Of a stretch of 64,000 bases of DNA, positions 32,752-40,699 are shown piece after piece. Origin of the DNA: Legionella cincinnatiensis. GTDB lineage: Bacteria; Pseudomonadota; Gammaproteobacteria; Legionellales; Legionellaceae. Position numbers and translations under genes: made by a program. Every line of letters begins with the position of its first letter. Position 1 is the first letter of the stretch. Where the stretch lies: assembly GCF_900452415.1 (NCBI RefSeq), contig NZ_UGNX01000001.1, forward strand, positions 310,001 through 374,000, given 5' to 3'. The notes under the pieces are model-generated. The model saw only the letters and a program-made list of their open reading frames with translations. It was not told the DNA's origin and searched no databases.

Positions 32752-33060
32752 AGTGATTAGTATTTCTCCGAGTTTGTACCGCATAATCGATATCAGCGCT
32801 GAGATCTTTGCAGCCCACTCAAGCGGCGAAATATCGAAATATTGGAAAGTCGGGTTGAGCTGGGTCAGAGGATTCAGATTTTTGTAGAAGGCATCCATGC
32901 AGAATCATTCGCCTATGTGAAGCGTTCATGAGGCTGTAATTGTGTCGTTGCAGACCTTGGCGAAGTATTCCAGAACGATAATACTGCTGCATTGAAGATT
33001 GAACTGGATTACTTCAATTTATTTATAATGATGGCTATTTTTTATCTGACTCATAAAGAA
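32752..33060. pseudogene. Probable decayed coding segment between pnp and folE
   Basis: About 310 bases without an intact gene and with codon-like composition more G+C balanced than its neighbours. In one forward frame there is an open stretch reading IDISAEIFAAHSSGEISKYW and, after a change of frame and a stop, IFVEGIHAESFAYVKRS and LGEVFQNDNTAALKIELDYF. This looks like a gene broken by frameshifts and stops. I do not recognise the parent family, and it may simply be chance open sequence. Confidence 0.3.
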
Positions 33061-33092
33061 GGGTATGAAAACAAACCCAGACACTTCGATGT

Positions 33093-33638
33093 TTATTTCC
33101 CGTGAATTAAAGTCAAAAACTCAGCCCTACTTGTTGGGTTATTACGCATGTCACCAAGCATTACTGAAGTTGTCATTACGGAATTTTGTTTTTCCACACC
33201 ACGCATCATCATACAAAGATGTTTTGCTTCAACAACTACGGCGACACCACGTGCGCCAGTAATTGATTCAATACAATTTGCTATTTCTGTAGTTAAGCGC
33301 TCTTGAATTTGTAAGCGTCTTGCAAAATAATCAACAATACGGGCAATTTTAGACAAGCCAATTACTTTTCCATGAGGAAGGTAGCCAACATGACATTTGC
33401 CAAGAAATGGAAGTAAATGATGTTCGCACATAGAATACATTTCTATATCTTTCACTATAACCATTTCACTCATATCTGATTCAAATAGAGCACCATTGAT
33501 AATGTCTTCAAGATTCTCTTGATAACCTTTAGTCAAGTAATGCATCGCATTTGCTGCACGTGCTGGAGTGTCTATCAACCCCTCACGGGTTACATCTTCA
33601 CCAATTAGTTTTAACAGCTCTGTATATAATTGTTCCAT
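33093..33638 (-). CDS. folE: GTP cyclohydrolase I
   Basis: Converts GTP to 7,8-dihydroneopterin triphosphate, the first step of tetrahydrofolate and pteridine synthesis (and of queuosine). The 181-residue product has [20 protein letters not shown], with the zinc cysteine and histidine, [20 protein letters not shown], and [16 protein letters not shown] with the second zinc cysteine. An upstream ATG at 33662 lies inside the HIT gene; the ATG at 33638 is preceded by AGGA at the right distance and is preferred. Confidence 0.95.
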   Translation of the reverse strand: MEQLYTELLKLIGEDVTREGLIDTPARAANAMHYLTKGYQENLEDIINGALFESDMSEMVIVKDIEMYSMCEHHLLPFLGKCHVGYLPHGKVIGLSKIARIVDYFARRLQIQERLTTEIANCIESITGARGVAVVVEAKHLCMMMRGVEKQNSVMTTSVMLGDMRNNPTSRAEFLTLIHGK

Positions 33639-33646
33639 AGTAATTC

Positions 33647-33988
33647 CTAACCTGGCGGCCAAGTCATGTGACGTCCGCCCAGTAAATGTAAATGAATATG
33701 ATATACTGTTTGACCTCCGTCGGGATTGATATTAAGAACTAAGCGATAACCTGAATCACTAATTCCTTCAGCATGAGCAATTTTTTTTGCCTCTAACATC
33801 ATTTTTCCCAACAGGGCTTGGTGTTCATTGCTGGTATCATTCAGCGTAGAGATATGCTGTTTTGGTATGACCAACACATGTTTAGGAGCTTGCGGATTCA
33901 GATCCCGAAACGCCATTATCTCATCATCTTCAAAGACTACTGATGCAGGGATCGCACTTTGTGCAATTTTGCAAAACAAGCAATTCAT
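33647..33988 (-). CDS. hinT: HIT-family nucleotide-binding protein (HinT-like)
   Basis: Purine nucleoside phosphoramidase family. The 113-residue product has [20 protein letters not shown] at the N-terminus, [13 protein letters not shown], and the histidine triad [10 protein letters not shown] at about residues 97-106 with the upstream GGQTVYH. Start at the ATG encoding MNCLFC matches the family; another ATG at 34000 would add four residues. It precedes folE by eight bases and is probably cotranscribed. Confidence 0.92.
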   Translation of the reverse strand: MNCLFCKIAQSAIPASVVFEDDEIMAFRDLNPQAPKHVLVIPKQHISTLNDTSNEHQALLGKMMLEAKKIAHAEGISDSGYRLVLNINPDGGQTVYHIHLHLLGGRHMTWPPG

Positions 33989-34056
33989 AAGCAATCTCAT
34001 TATTAAGTATAAATAGGCTATTATACATTGCTAACTTATATTACAACAGCTTATCT

Positions 34057-34085
34057 TTGCCTTTTGGGATGATTTTTCGCATAAT
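34057..34085 (+). promoter_or_regulatory. Probable promoter of ppa
   Basis: TTGCCT (34057-34062) and CATAAT (34080-34085) are separated by 17 bases, about 90 bases before the chosen ppa start. Assigned by eye. Confidence 0.45.
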
Positions 34086-34174
34086 ATCTGCCTTATGTAC
34101 CTCTTACAATTTTAAGGTAAATCTATTTTGTGAGGGCTGTTTATTTTTATTCGATTATTAAGGGAGAGGAGTCA

Positions 34175-34708
34175 ATGAGTTTAATGAAAATCAGTAGTGG
34201 TCGGGATTTACCAAAAGAAATTAATGTGGTTATTGAAATCCCTATGCATAGTGAACCTGTAAAATATGAAATGAATAAAGAATCTGGCGTATTATTCGTT
34301 GATCGATTTTTAACAACACCTATGTTTTATCCTGCGAATTATGGCTATATTCCTCAGACTTTATCTGAAGATGGAGATCCTGTTGATGTATTAGTTGTAA
34401 CTCCAGTGCCTTTAGTGGGTGGGTCTGTTATCCCATGTCGAGCGGTAGGAATGTTGAAAATGACCGATGAATCAGGTATCGATGCTAAGATTCTGGCTGT
34501 TCCAACGAATAAGTTGACCAAAATTTATGAATCCATCCAATCTTATGAAGACTTACCTCAGCATTTGTTGCGTTCAGTAGATCACTTTTTTAGCCATTAC
34601 AAAGACTTAGAAGAAGGGAAGTGGGTGAAGCTTAATGGTTGGGTTGGTCCTGATGAGGCGTTCAAGGAAATTTTATCCAGCGTTGCACGTTTTAATGAAC
34701 AAAAATAA
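34175..34708 (+). CDS. ppa: Inorganic pyrophosphatase (soluble, family I)
   Basis: Hydrolyses pyrophosphate released by biosynthetic reactions. The 177-residue product has the family I signature with metal-binding aspartates, [11 protein letters not shown] (about residues 67-77), plus [28 protein letters not shown] and the lysine of the [14 protein letters not shown] stretch. The frame opens at 34130, but AGGGAGAGGA directly precedes the ATG at 34175 and the product then has the family length. Confidence 0.96.
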   Translation: MSLMKISSGRDLPKEINVVIEIPMHSEPVKYEMNKESGVLFVDRFLTTPMFYPANYGYIPQTLSEDGDPVDVLVVTPVPLVGGSVIPCRAVGMLKMTDESGIDAKILAVPTNKLTKIYESIQSYEDLPQHLLRSVDHFFSHYKDLEEGKWVKLNGWVGPDEAFKEILSSVARFNEQK

Positions 34709-35062
34709 CGTTTTAAAATAAGCAAACTGACTTGCTTTTCATTTCAATAGCATAACAGAAACAACATTGATTTAAGCACTCGCACAGCATTACCTGGATA
34801 TTTAAGAAAATCAGGTAAATGCTGTGCTTTGCCATAATTGATGTGAATACAATAAAAAGCGGCACATTCTTAGAAATTAGCTCCCTTTTGTAAATCAAAT
34901 AATTTCACTTCATTTACTCTCAACCAGTGATCTCTCAATACGTTCTCAACAGGATGTAATCGCCACCATTATTTAAAATTTTCATATGGTATATAAATAC
35001 AATCAATTGTGCTAATAATCACCCGCATGACTAAATATTGTTAAAACTTTATGGAGTTAAAA
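34709..35062. other. Intergenic region with a long imperfect hairpin
   Basis: About 350 bases without a plausible gene. Positions 34782-34796 (GCACAGCATTACCTG) and 34812-34827 are inverted repeats with one bulged base and a 15-base loop. There is no T run after either arm in the expected place, so it is not a textbook terminator. The rest is AT-rich and presumably includes the promoter of the oxygenase gene. Confidence 0.5.
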
Positions 35063-35802
35063 ATGCAGATCAAACACATTCGAGTTTTAGAGTATGAGTA
35101 TGGCTATGAAGAATTAATAAAAAATATCTTATATAACTCTAACGAACCTATTTTAATAAAAATAAAAAACTTCACAGATAAATTTTCTTTGGATTATTTT
35201 ATTGATCGTTTTAGTGGAGAAACAATATACAGTACTTTTGAAAATAATTTATTTGTGAATCATCAACGCAGTCGATTGAAAACAGCTCTCTGTGAAATTA
35301 AAATGAATAAGCCATATCGAATTTTTTCTCAAATTTTCCCTAGAAATGAATCTAAAAAAATAGAAGAGTACGTGCCTCTTTGGCAAAAATTTCCTTTAAG
35401 ACCAAGATTTTTTAATAAAGATTATAAAGTAGGATATTATTTTGGTGGAAATGGCGCACATACAGAGATGCATTATGATCGAGAACATTGCTGTAACCTC
35501 CATTTATGCTTAAGTGGAAAAAAGAATTCTTATTATTCACCCAAGACCAAAGCGATCATATTTATAAACTTCCTTTTATTAGTAATAGCTTTATAGATTT
35601 TGGCCATTCAATAGATTCTCTACGTAAAATGTTTCCTAGAATAAATAAAGCTCAAGGATATAAAGTAATTCTTGAGAAGGGGGACATGTTATTTATGCCG
35701 AGAAACTGTTGGCACTATACAACGTATCTTGAGCCTTCAACTTCTGCTACGTATGTTTTTTATCCTAATAAATTTCTTCATCTTTATGGGTTGAGTCATT
35801 AG
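35063..35802 (+). pseudogene. Frameshifted JmjC/cupin-like Fe(II)/2-oxoglutarate oxygenase
   Basis: Two overlapping frames (35063-35596 and 35506-35802) together encode one protein of about 246 residues. The first contains GAHTEMHYDREHCCNLHLCLSG, whose H-Y-D (about residues 137-139) is an HxD metal motif; the second contains the distal histidine in MPRNCWHYTTYLEPS. Together these are the facial triad of cupin_8/JmjC-type oxygenases. One extra A in the A6 run at 35518-35523 would join them as LSGKKEFLLFTQ, the normal family sequence. So the gene is a recent frameshift, a sequencing error or a slippage site. The start at 35063 is preceded by GGAG. Substrate is unknown; relatives hydroxylate proteins or small molecules. 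Confidence 0.75.
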
Positions 35803-35928
35803 TTTGCGTAGGATTCAATTTCTTTATCTAGGATTATATAACTCGATTTTCCAGACTTATTCCTCATCTCGCTTTCTTGCAAACCATGTGTTACTTTATT
35901 TCCTGTTCTAAAAGCTTAAGGAAACTCG

Positions 35929-37221
35929 GTGGAACTTCAACTTTCTACTCTATCCATCCTATTATTATTTTTAATCATATTGGCTGCTTTTTTTGCCGGT
36001 ACTGAAATCGGGATGATGTCTATTAATCGATATAAATTAAAACATCTAGTGAAGAAAGAAAATAAACAAGCCATTAGAGTGAATCAGATTCTTGCACGCC
36101 CTGATCGATTATTAAGCGTTGTATTAATTGGTAATACATTGGCTAATATTTTTGCATCAACAATAGCAACTTTGATTGGACAACGACTCTACGGTGATGT
36201 TGGGATCGCTGTGGCAACAGCCCTTTTAACATTAGTCATATTAGTGTTTTCTGAAATGATTCCTAAAACATTTGCAGCAATTCATCCGCAACAGGTTGCC
36301 TTTGTTACGTCGTTACCATTGAGCGTTTTACAATGGATTTTTGCACCTTTAGTTTATGTGAGCAGTGCAATGTCTAATGGTGTTTTACACTTATTCCGTG
36401 TCTCTGTGGATAAAATGCAAAAAGAATCATTAACCGGTGAAGAGTTACGGTCAGTGGTTCATGAGGCTGGAGGATTATTGCCTGTTGAACATAAAAGTAT
36501 GTTAATTAGTCTTTTAGATTTAGAAACAGCAACAGTGGAAGATATTATGATTCCCAAATCAGAGATTATTGGGATCGACATTGAAAAACCTTGGTCAGAA
36601 ATATTGGAACAATTGGAAACTGCAAAGCATACCAGACTGCCTTTATATCGTGATTCAGTAGATGATTTAGTTGGAATGATTCATATGCGCGATGCCTTAA
36701 ATCTGGCTATAGAAGATAAATTAGATCTTAATAGCTTATTACATGCAGCTGATGAACCCTATTATATTCCGGAGGCTACCCCATTAAATGTCCAGCTTTT
36801 AAATTTTAGAAAAATGAAAAAACGCAGTTCTTTTGTAGTGGATGAATATGGAAATATTCAAGGATTAGTCACTATGGAAGATATTCTTGAGGAAATTGTC
36901 GGTGAGTTTACTACAGATGTAGCGGCATTAAGTCGAGATATCACTCCTCAAAATGACGGCTCGGTTATTGTGGACGCTGGTTTAACTTTACGCCATTTAA
37001 ATCGATTAATGGGATGGCAATTACCGCATATTGGACCAAAAACCTTAAGTGGCTTAATTGTTGAATATCTTGGCTACATTCCTCCAGCGGAATCATGTTT
37101 AACCATAGAAAATTATCGTATTGAAATATTAAAAGTAGGAGATAATACGATTAAAAGTGTGAAAATGTTTAAAATAGGTAAAAAGCCACAAATTTTGGAG
37201 CTTTTTGCAACAAAAAAATAG
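35929..37221 (+). CDS. CNNM/CorC-HlyC family membrane protein with CBS domains
   Basis: A 430-residue protein with an N-terminal DUF21 (CNNM) membrane domain of about four helices, beginning FFAGTEIGMMSINRYKLKHL and with NTLANIFASTIATLIG, VFSEMIPKTFAA. Two CBS domains follow (VEDIMIPKSEIIGID and RKMKKRSSFVVDEYGNIQGL), then a C-terminal CorC_HlyC domain (GSVIVDAGLTLRHLNRLMGW). Members are linked to magnesium or other cation homeostasis; the haemolysin label is historical. It begins with GTG after an AAGGAAA site. Closest E. coli architecture is YfjD. Confidence 0.9.
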   Translation: MELQLSTLSILLLFLIILAAFFAGTEIGMMSINRYKLKHLVKKENKQAIRVNQILARPDRLLSVVLIGNTLANIFASTIATLIGQRLYGDVGIAVATALLTLVILVFSEMIPKTFAAIHPQQVAFVTSLPLSVLQWIFAPLVYVSSAMSNGVLHLFRVSVDKMQKESLTGEELRSVVHEAGGLLPVEHKSMLISLLDLETATVEDIMIPKSEIIGIDIEKPWSEILEQLETAKHTRLPLYRDSVDDLVGMIHMRDALNLAIEDKLDLNSLLHAADEPYYIPEATPLNVQLLNFRKMKKRSSFVVDEYGNIQGLVTMEDILEEIVGEFTTDVAALSRDITPQNDGSVIVDAGLTLRHLNRLMGWQLPHIGPKTLSGLIVEYLGYIPPAESCLTIENYRIEILKVGDNTIKSVKMFKIGKKPQILELFATKK

Positions 37222-37230
37222 TGTTACTCA

Positions 37231-37327
37231 CTAAGTTCTGAATAAGGCGCAAGTAACGTGAGATGAAATAGTGCATTAAGTACATGATTGAGGCAAACGA
37301 GCTTGCAACGCTCTGTATAGAACTTAG
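37231..37327. repeat. Short inverted-repeat element (MITE-like)
   Basis: A 97-base segment bounded by CTAAGTTCT (37231-37239) and its exact complement AGAACTTAG (37319-37327). Inside are further partly complementary pieces (AGGCGCAAG near the left, CTTGCAACGCT near the right). It resembles in layout the element in the rRNA spacer. AGAACTTAGT recurs at 38595-38604. Repeat status genome-wide is not testable here. Confidence 0.5.
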
Positions 37328-37422
37328 GGAGTGGCCCTATATCCCTTTCAGGGGAGAGTGGTTGAAGCAGAGTATACATCAACAGGAAAGGTTTTCGCCG
37401 CTCTCATAAAACTATAAAAAGA

Positions 37423-38148
37423 TTATGATCTTATATCACTTTCTTTTAACGTTGTGACTTGCGCAGTAAACATATAACCACCATTACGAATAGTTTTAAT
37501 TAATGCTGGTTTTTTTGCATCTATCTCTATTTTTTGACGAAGTCTGCTTATTTGTACATCAATTCTTCGATCAAAAGGATTTAGATCGCTATTTTTAGTA
37601 ATTTGCAATAAAAGCTCTCGATCTAAAACTCGTTGGGGTTGTTGAACAAAAGTCAGTAATAAATCGTATTCACCTGCACTTAATGACAACTCTAGGTGGT
37701 CATCACGAAAAACACGTCTGGATGCAGGATAAAGTCTCCAGTTAGAAAAAATAAGTACTTCTTTTTCATGGGCAAGATGATGTTGTGCTCTTAAAACGCG
37801 CCGATTAATAGCGCTTATTCGTGCATGCAGTTCTCTTGGATAAAGAGGTTTTATTATGAAGTCATCAGCGCCTGCATCGAGTACTTCAATACATGCATCT
37901 TCATCTGCAGTATCATTTATCACTAATAAAGGCACTGGATAGTTTGTATAAAACTGATGAATCATTTGCGGTTCATTTTTTAAAATCGACCAATGAATTA
38001 GAATTGCTGCAGGTATTCCTGATATATTTTGCAGAGGATCAAGTTGTTTTTTTTGAACTATTTTTATATTAAATTGTGCAAAATAATTTTTTAGATCGTC
38101 ACTGACTGGATCTTCATCAATAAATAGCAGATAGCTTGATTGTAGCAT
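37423..38148 (-). CDS. OmpR-type response regulator with degenerate receiver
   Basis: A 241-residue two-domain regulator. The N-terminal domain has the receiver fold: acidic IDEDP at residues 10-14 and the conserved lysine in DDFIIKPLYPREL (Lys100). The strand that normally ends in the phosphoacceptor Asp reads AAILIHWSIL (about residues 48-55), with His/Trp in its place, and Asn replaces the usual Thr/Ser at about 78. The C-terminal winged helix (from about 130) is typical: LSLSAGEYDLLLTFVQQPQRVLDR and RRIDVQISRLRQKIE and IRNGGYMF. No histidine kinase lies nearby. It is probably a DNA-binding regulator controlled without phosphorylation, which is inference. Confidence 0.85.
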   Translation of the reverse strand: MLQSSYLLFIDEDPVSDDLKNYFAQFNIKIVQKKQLDPLQNISGIPAAILIHWSILKNEPQMIHQFYTNYPVPLLVINDTADEDACIEVLDAGADDFIIKPLYPRELHARISAINRRVLRAQHHLAHEKEVLIFSNWRLYPASRRVFRDDHLELSLSAGEYDLLLTFVQQPQRVLDRELLLQITKNSDLNPFDRRIDVQISRLRQKIEIDAKKPALIKTIRNGGYMFTAQVTTLKESDIRS

Positions 38149-38267
38149 TAAATTCTCTAAGTTTAGGCATGATGTTGATGCATAATTTTGGCAAGTTTAT
38201 TGTCTGCTTGCAATTATTTTCGATATTCGTAAGTTCAAAACCCTATTTTGTTGTCGAGAAATTAATT

Positions 38268-38349
38268 AGGGTCTGTTGACAAGTGGTTTCCATTGCCTAT
38301 GTATCGCGTGTAACATGTAGAGGATCAGAATGAATTGTCAACCAACCCT
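38268..38349. repeat. MITE-like element with 15-base terminal inverted repeats
   Basis: AGGGTCTGTTGACAA (38268-38282) and TTGTCAACCAACCCT (38335-38349) are inverted repeats with two central mismatches, enclosing about 52 bases without a gene. The GGGTCTGTTGACA end is of the kind seen at insertion-sequence termini. The right end overlaps the stop codon of the small gene at 38348. Confidence 0.55.
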
Positions 38350-38521
38350 ATTGTTTTTTCTTTTTTTCCAATAAAATGGTACGTAATAATTGAATGATAA
38401 ATGCGCCTAATTTTCTTTGTCTGCCTGATTGAGTCAGCGGGATGCCAATCTTTCTTGAGATTTTAGCTTTCAGAGCAGAGATACCAATAAGTCTTTTCCA
38501 GGAAAAGCCGCCACGATTCAT
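38348..38521 (-). CDS. Conserved small basic protein (MNRGGFSWKR family)
   Basis: A 57-residue frame not usually reported because of its size. It starts at an ATG preceded by GGGAGT and reads MNRGGFSWKRLIGIS, then KAKISRKIGIPLTQSGRQRK, then a hydrophobic/basic tail ending LEKKKKQ. Small proteins beginning with this motif and containing ISRKxGIPLTxSGRQRK occur widely in bacteria as far as I recall, without an assigned function. The high Lys/Arg content suggests nucleic acid or ribosome contact, which is inference. The stop lies inside the right end of the neighbouring inverted-repeat element, so the C-terminal residues may have been changed by insertion. Confidence 0.75.
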   Translation of the reverse strand: MNRGGFSWKRLIGISALKAKISRKIGIPLTQSGRQRKLGAFIIQLLRTILLEKKKKQ

Positions 38522-38621
38522 TTCTACTCCCTTACATCAAATTAATAAATCTTATTATCCTAAAAAAAATAAAGAAGTTCTACTGAGTGTTGTCTAGAAC
38601 TTAGTGGATGACGTTATAGAG

Positions 38622-40613
38622 TTAAGGTAAAGGTAAAAAGAGTTTGTTTCCATAAAATTGATGGAGTTGTTGATACATTTGAGAAGCCGGTGTAGCTTTC
38701 GCAAAGTTGCTCTTTAGATCATCATCCCATGCACCCGTAGAGAGATTTTGAATCACTGGAATATAATTTTTCTCATCTGGGTAAAGAACCAGTACCCAAT
38801 TATTTTTGATTATTCCATATAGTTTTTGTTCCTCAAAATATTGAAGCTTATTAGGCTTAATTTCAAGCTCCCCTGTTTCAGGATTAACCATATAAAATAA
38901 ATGACCAATCTTTATGGATTTTTCTTTTGATAATTTTTGGTTAGGAAATATGCCACTTTCAATAAAAAAGGTTCGTTTGGGTAAAATGTAGCTAGAATTA
39001 AGCACTGCTGGAAGTAAAGAAATTCCATCCATTTTTTGTTTATTTGGGAGATGCAGAAAATCGAGAATGGTAGGTGACAGATCAATTAATGCAACGCGTG
39101 TGTCAATTTTGTCGTCTTTCGTGATTATTTGCCCATTTTTATAAATTCTGAAAGCTAATACATTATGATACTGTTTAGGGCTTAATATATCCGAACCATG
39201 GCCGGCGCTTTTATTTAAATCAGTAGCAGTTTTTTCTTTGAGATATTCTGCAAATTTACTAGGAAGCGTGCCTTGATAATTAGAGTAATTGGTTAAACGA
39301 GAATTAGGATGGTACAGTACTTCCCCATGATCGCTTAATATGATAAGGAGACAATTGTCCAAATAATGATTCTCTTGTAAATACATGAAAAATGATTCAA
39401 ATTGTTGATCGACTTTTTTTAAAGCTTGCTGATAAAGAATATCTCTTTTTTCAAGACTAAATTCATTATTAACTTGTTCGGGTAAGGATGACGCCCATGC
39501 ATAAGGCCAGTGTGGGAGTGTGAAATGAACTCCAAGAAAAACGGGCATGGTATGTACCTCTGAGGCGAGATCATGTTTTAATTTAGTCGTAAAAGTTTGT
39601 GGATAGTAAGAAAAAAAACTAGCTCGATTGCTGTAATTATAAGGAAATAACCAGGAGCTAATTCGAAAATTGATTAATAAATTAGACAGCGGTAGGTCAT
39701 TAGACGTTCCAAGAATGACATCATTAATACCGAGTCTAGGACCAATAACGTCTTCGAACCCAAACTCCTTGTCGATATTATTAAATCGCCTGTCGTCTGT
39801 CGCATAGATTGTCGTATATCCTTGTTTTTTTAGCATCCAAGCAATACTTAACTCACTTTTGACCATATCTTTGGCTACTAAATTCTCCTCACCATGATGA
39901 TGCTCTGCATATAATCCGGTTAAAATACTAGACCATGCGGGGTAGGTTCTTGCAAGTGGGCTGATTGAATCAGTAAATTGGGTGCTTTGATTCACTAATT
40001 TAGAGAAAAAAGGCATGCTTTCAGAAGTCACACTATCTGGACTTAGTGAATCTATTCCTAATAGGATAATGTTAGGTTTTTCACTAGCGTAGGGTTGAGT
40101 AGTTTGGTTATGGGTCAGATTTAAAATTAAAGGAAGAATGGCTATGACTGCTAATGTATATAAACTTTTTCGATAAAGAATACTGTTAATGATTAAAAAA
40201 CTTAATCCTAATACTGAAATACTTAATACAATCAGCATAAATGATTCTGGTATTGGAGGCGAAAAGAGCTTGCTAAAGATGCTAAGTGGAAAATAATAGC
40301 TATTTGCACTAAGTATGGCGCAAACAGTACACACCCAAATAATAATGATCCATTGCTGATCCGTAAAATAATGCCAGGGGCGTTTTAGTATTCCAATAAG
40401 CAAAAGCGTCTGAATGAACGATAACAGGATATAAAGAAAGAGGTGAATCATGAATGTTGTGATTAATTCTATCCAAATTTGCGCCGGAAGTTTTATTGCA
40501 TTAACAAAACTACTGTTGTTGGTGTACACTAATGCTAATTGTAAAACAAAGAAACATAAATTGAATAAAATAAAATAAGTAAAATAAGAAAATACTGCAT
40601 TTGTTTTTTTCAT
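38622..40613 (-). CDS. Inner-membrane sulfatase-family protein (YejM/LtaS-like architecture)
   Basis: A 663-residue protein with about five N-terminal transmembrane helices (residues 8-170) followed by a large extracytoplasmic sulfatase/alkaline-phosphatase-type domain. The domain shows PNIILLGIDSLSPDSV with a metal aspartate, RTYPAWSSILTGLYAEHH with a possible threonine nucleophile, HFTLPHWPY, and LIILSDHGEVLYH with the metal Asp-His pair. Layout resembles PbgA/YejM, LtaS and phosphoethanolamine transferases. Catalysis or a purely structural role cannot be decided, nor the substrate. It lies 86 bases after the DUF547 gene on the same strand. Confidence 0.8.
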   Translation of the reverse strand: MKKTNAVFSYFTYFILFNLCFFVLQLALVYTNNSSFVNAIKLPAQIWIELITTFMIHLFLYILLSFIQTLLLIGILKRPWHYFTDQQWIIIIWVCTVCAILSANSYYFPLSIFSKLFSPPIPESFMLIVLSISVLGLSFLIINSILYRKSLYTLAVIAILPLILNLTHNQTTQPYASEKPNIILLGIDSLSPDSVTSESMPFFSKLVNQSTQFTDSISPLARTYPAWSSILTGLYAEHHHGEENLVAKDMVKSELSIAWMLKKQGYTTIYATDDRRFNNIDKEFGFEDVIGPRLGINDVILGTSNDLPLSNLLINFRISSWLFPYNYSNRASFFSYYPQTFTTKLKHDLASEVHTMPVFLGVHFTLPHWPYAWASSLPEQVNNEFSLEKRDILYQQALKKVDQQFESFFMYLQENHYLDNCLLIILSDHGEVLYHPNSRLTNYSNYQGTLPSKFAEYLKEKTATDLNKSAGHGSDILSPKQYHNVLAFRIYKNGQIITKDDKIDTRVALIDLSPTILDFLHLPNKQKMDGISLLPAVLNSSYILPKRTFFIESGIFPNQKLSKEKSIKIGHLFYMVNPETGELEIKPNKLQYFEEQKLYGIIKNNWVLVLYPDEKNYIPVIQNLSTGAWDDDLKSNFAKATPASQMYQQLHQFYGNKLFLPLP

Positions 40614-40699
40614 TGGAAATCGTAGTACGGCTATTTATATTTATATGTCAATTATAGATCTTAAAATTAAAAATAGGGCAAGCTTACACATTTTTTTCA

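Noticed and set aside
33065-33262. Forward frame opposite the 3' end of folE
   Set aside because: Antisense shadow of a well-supported gene.
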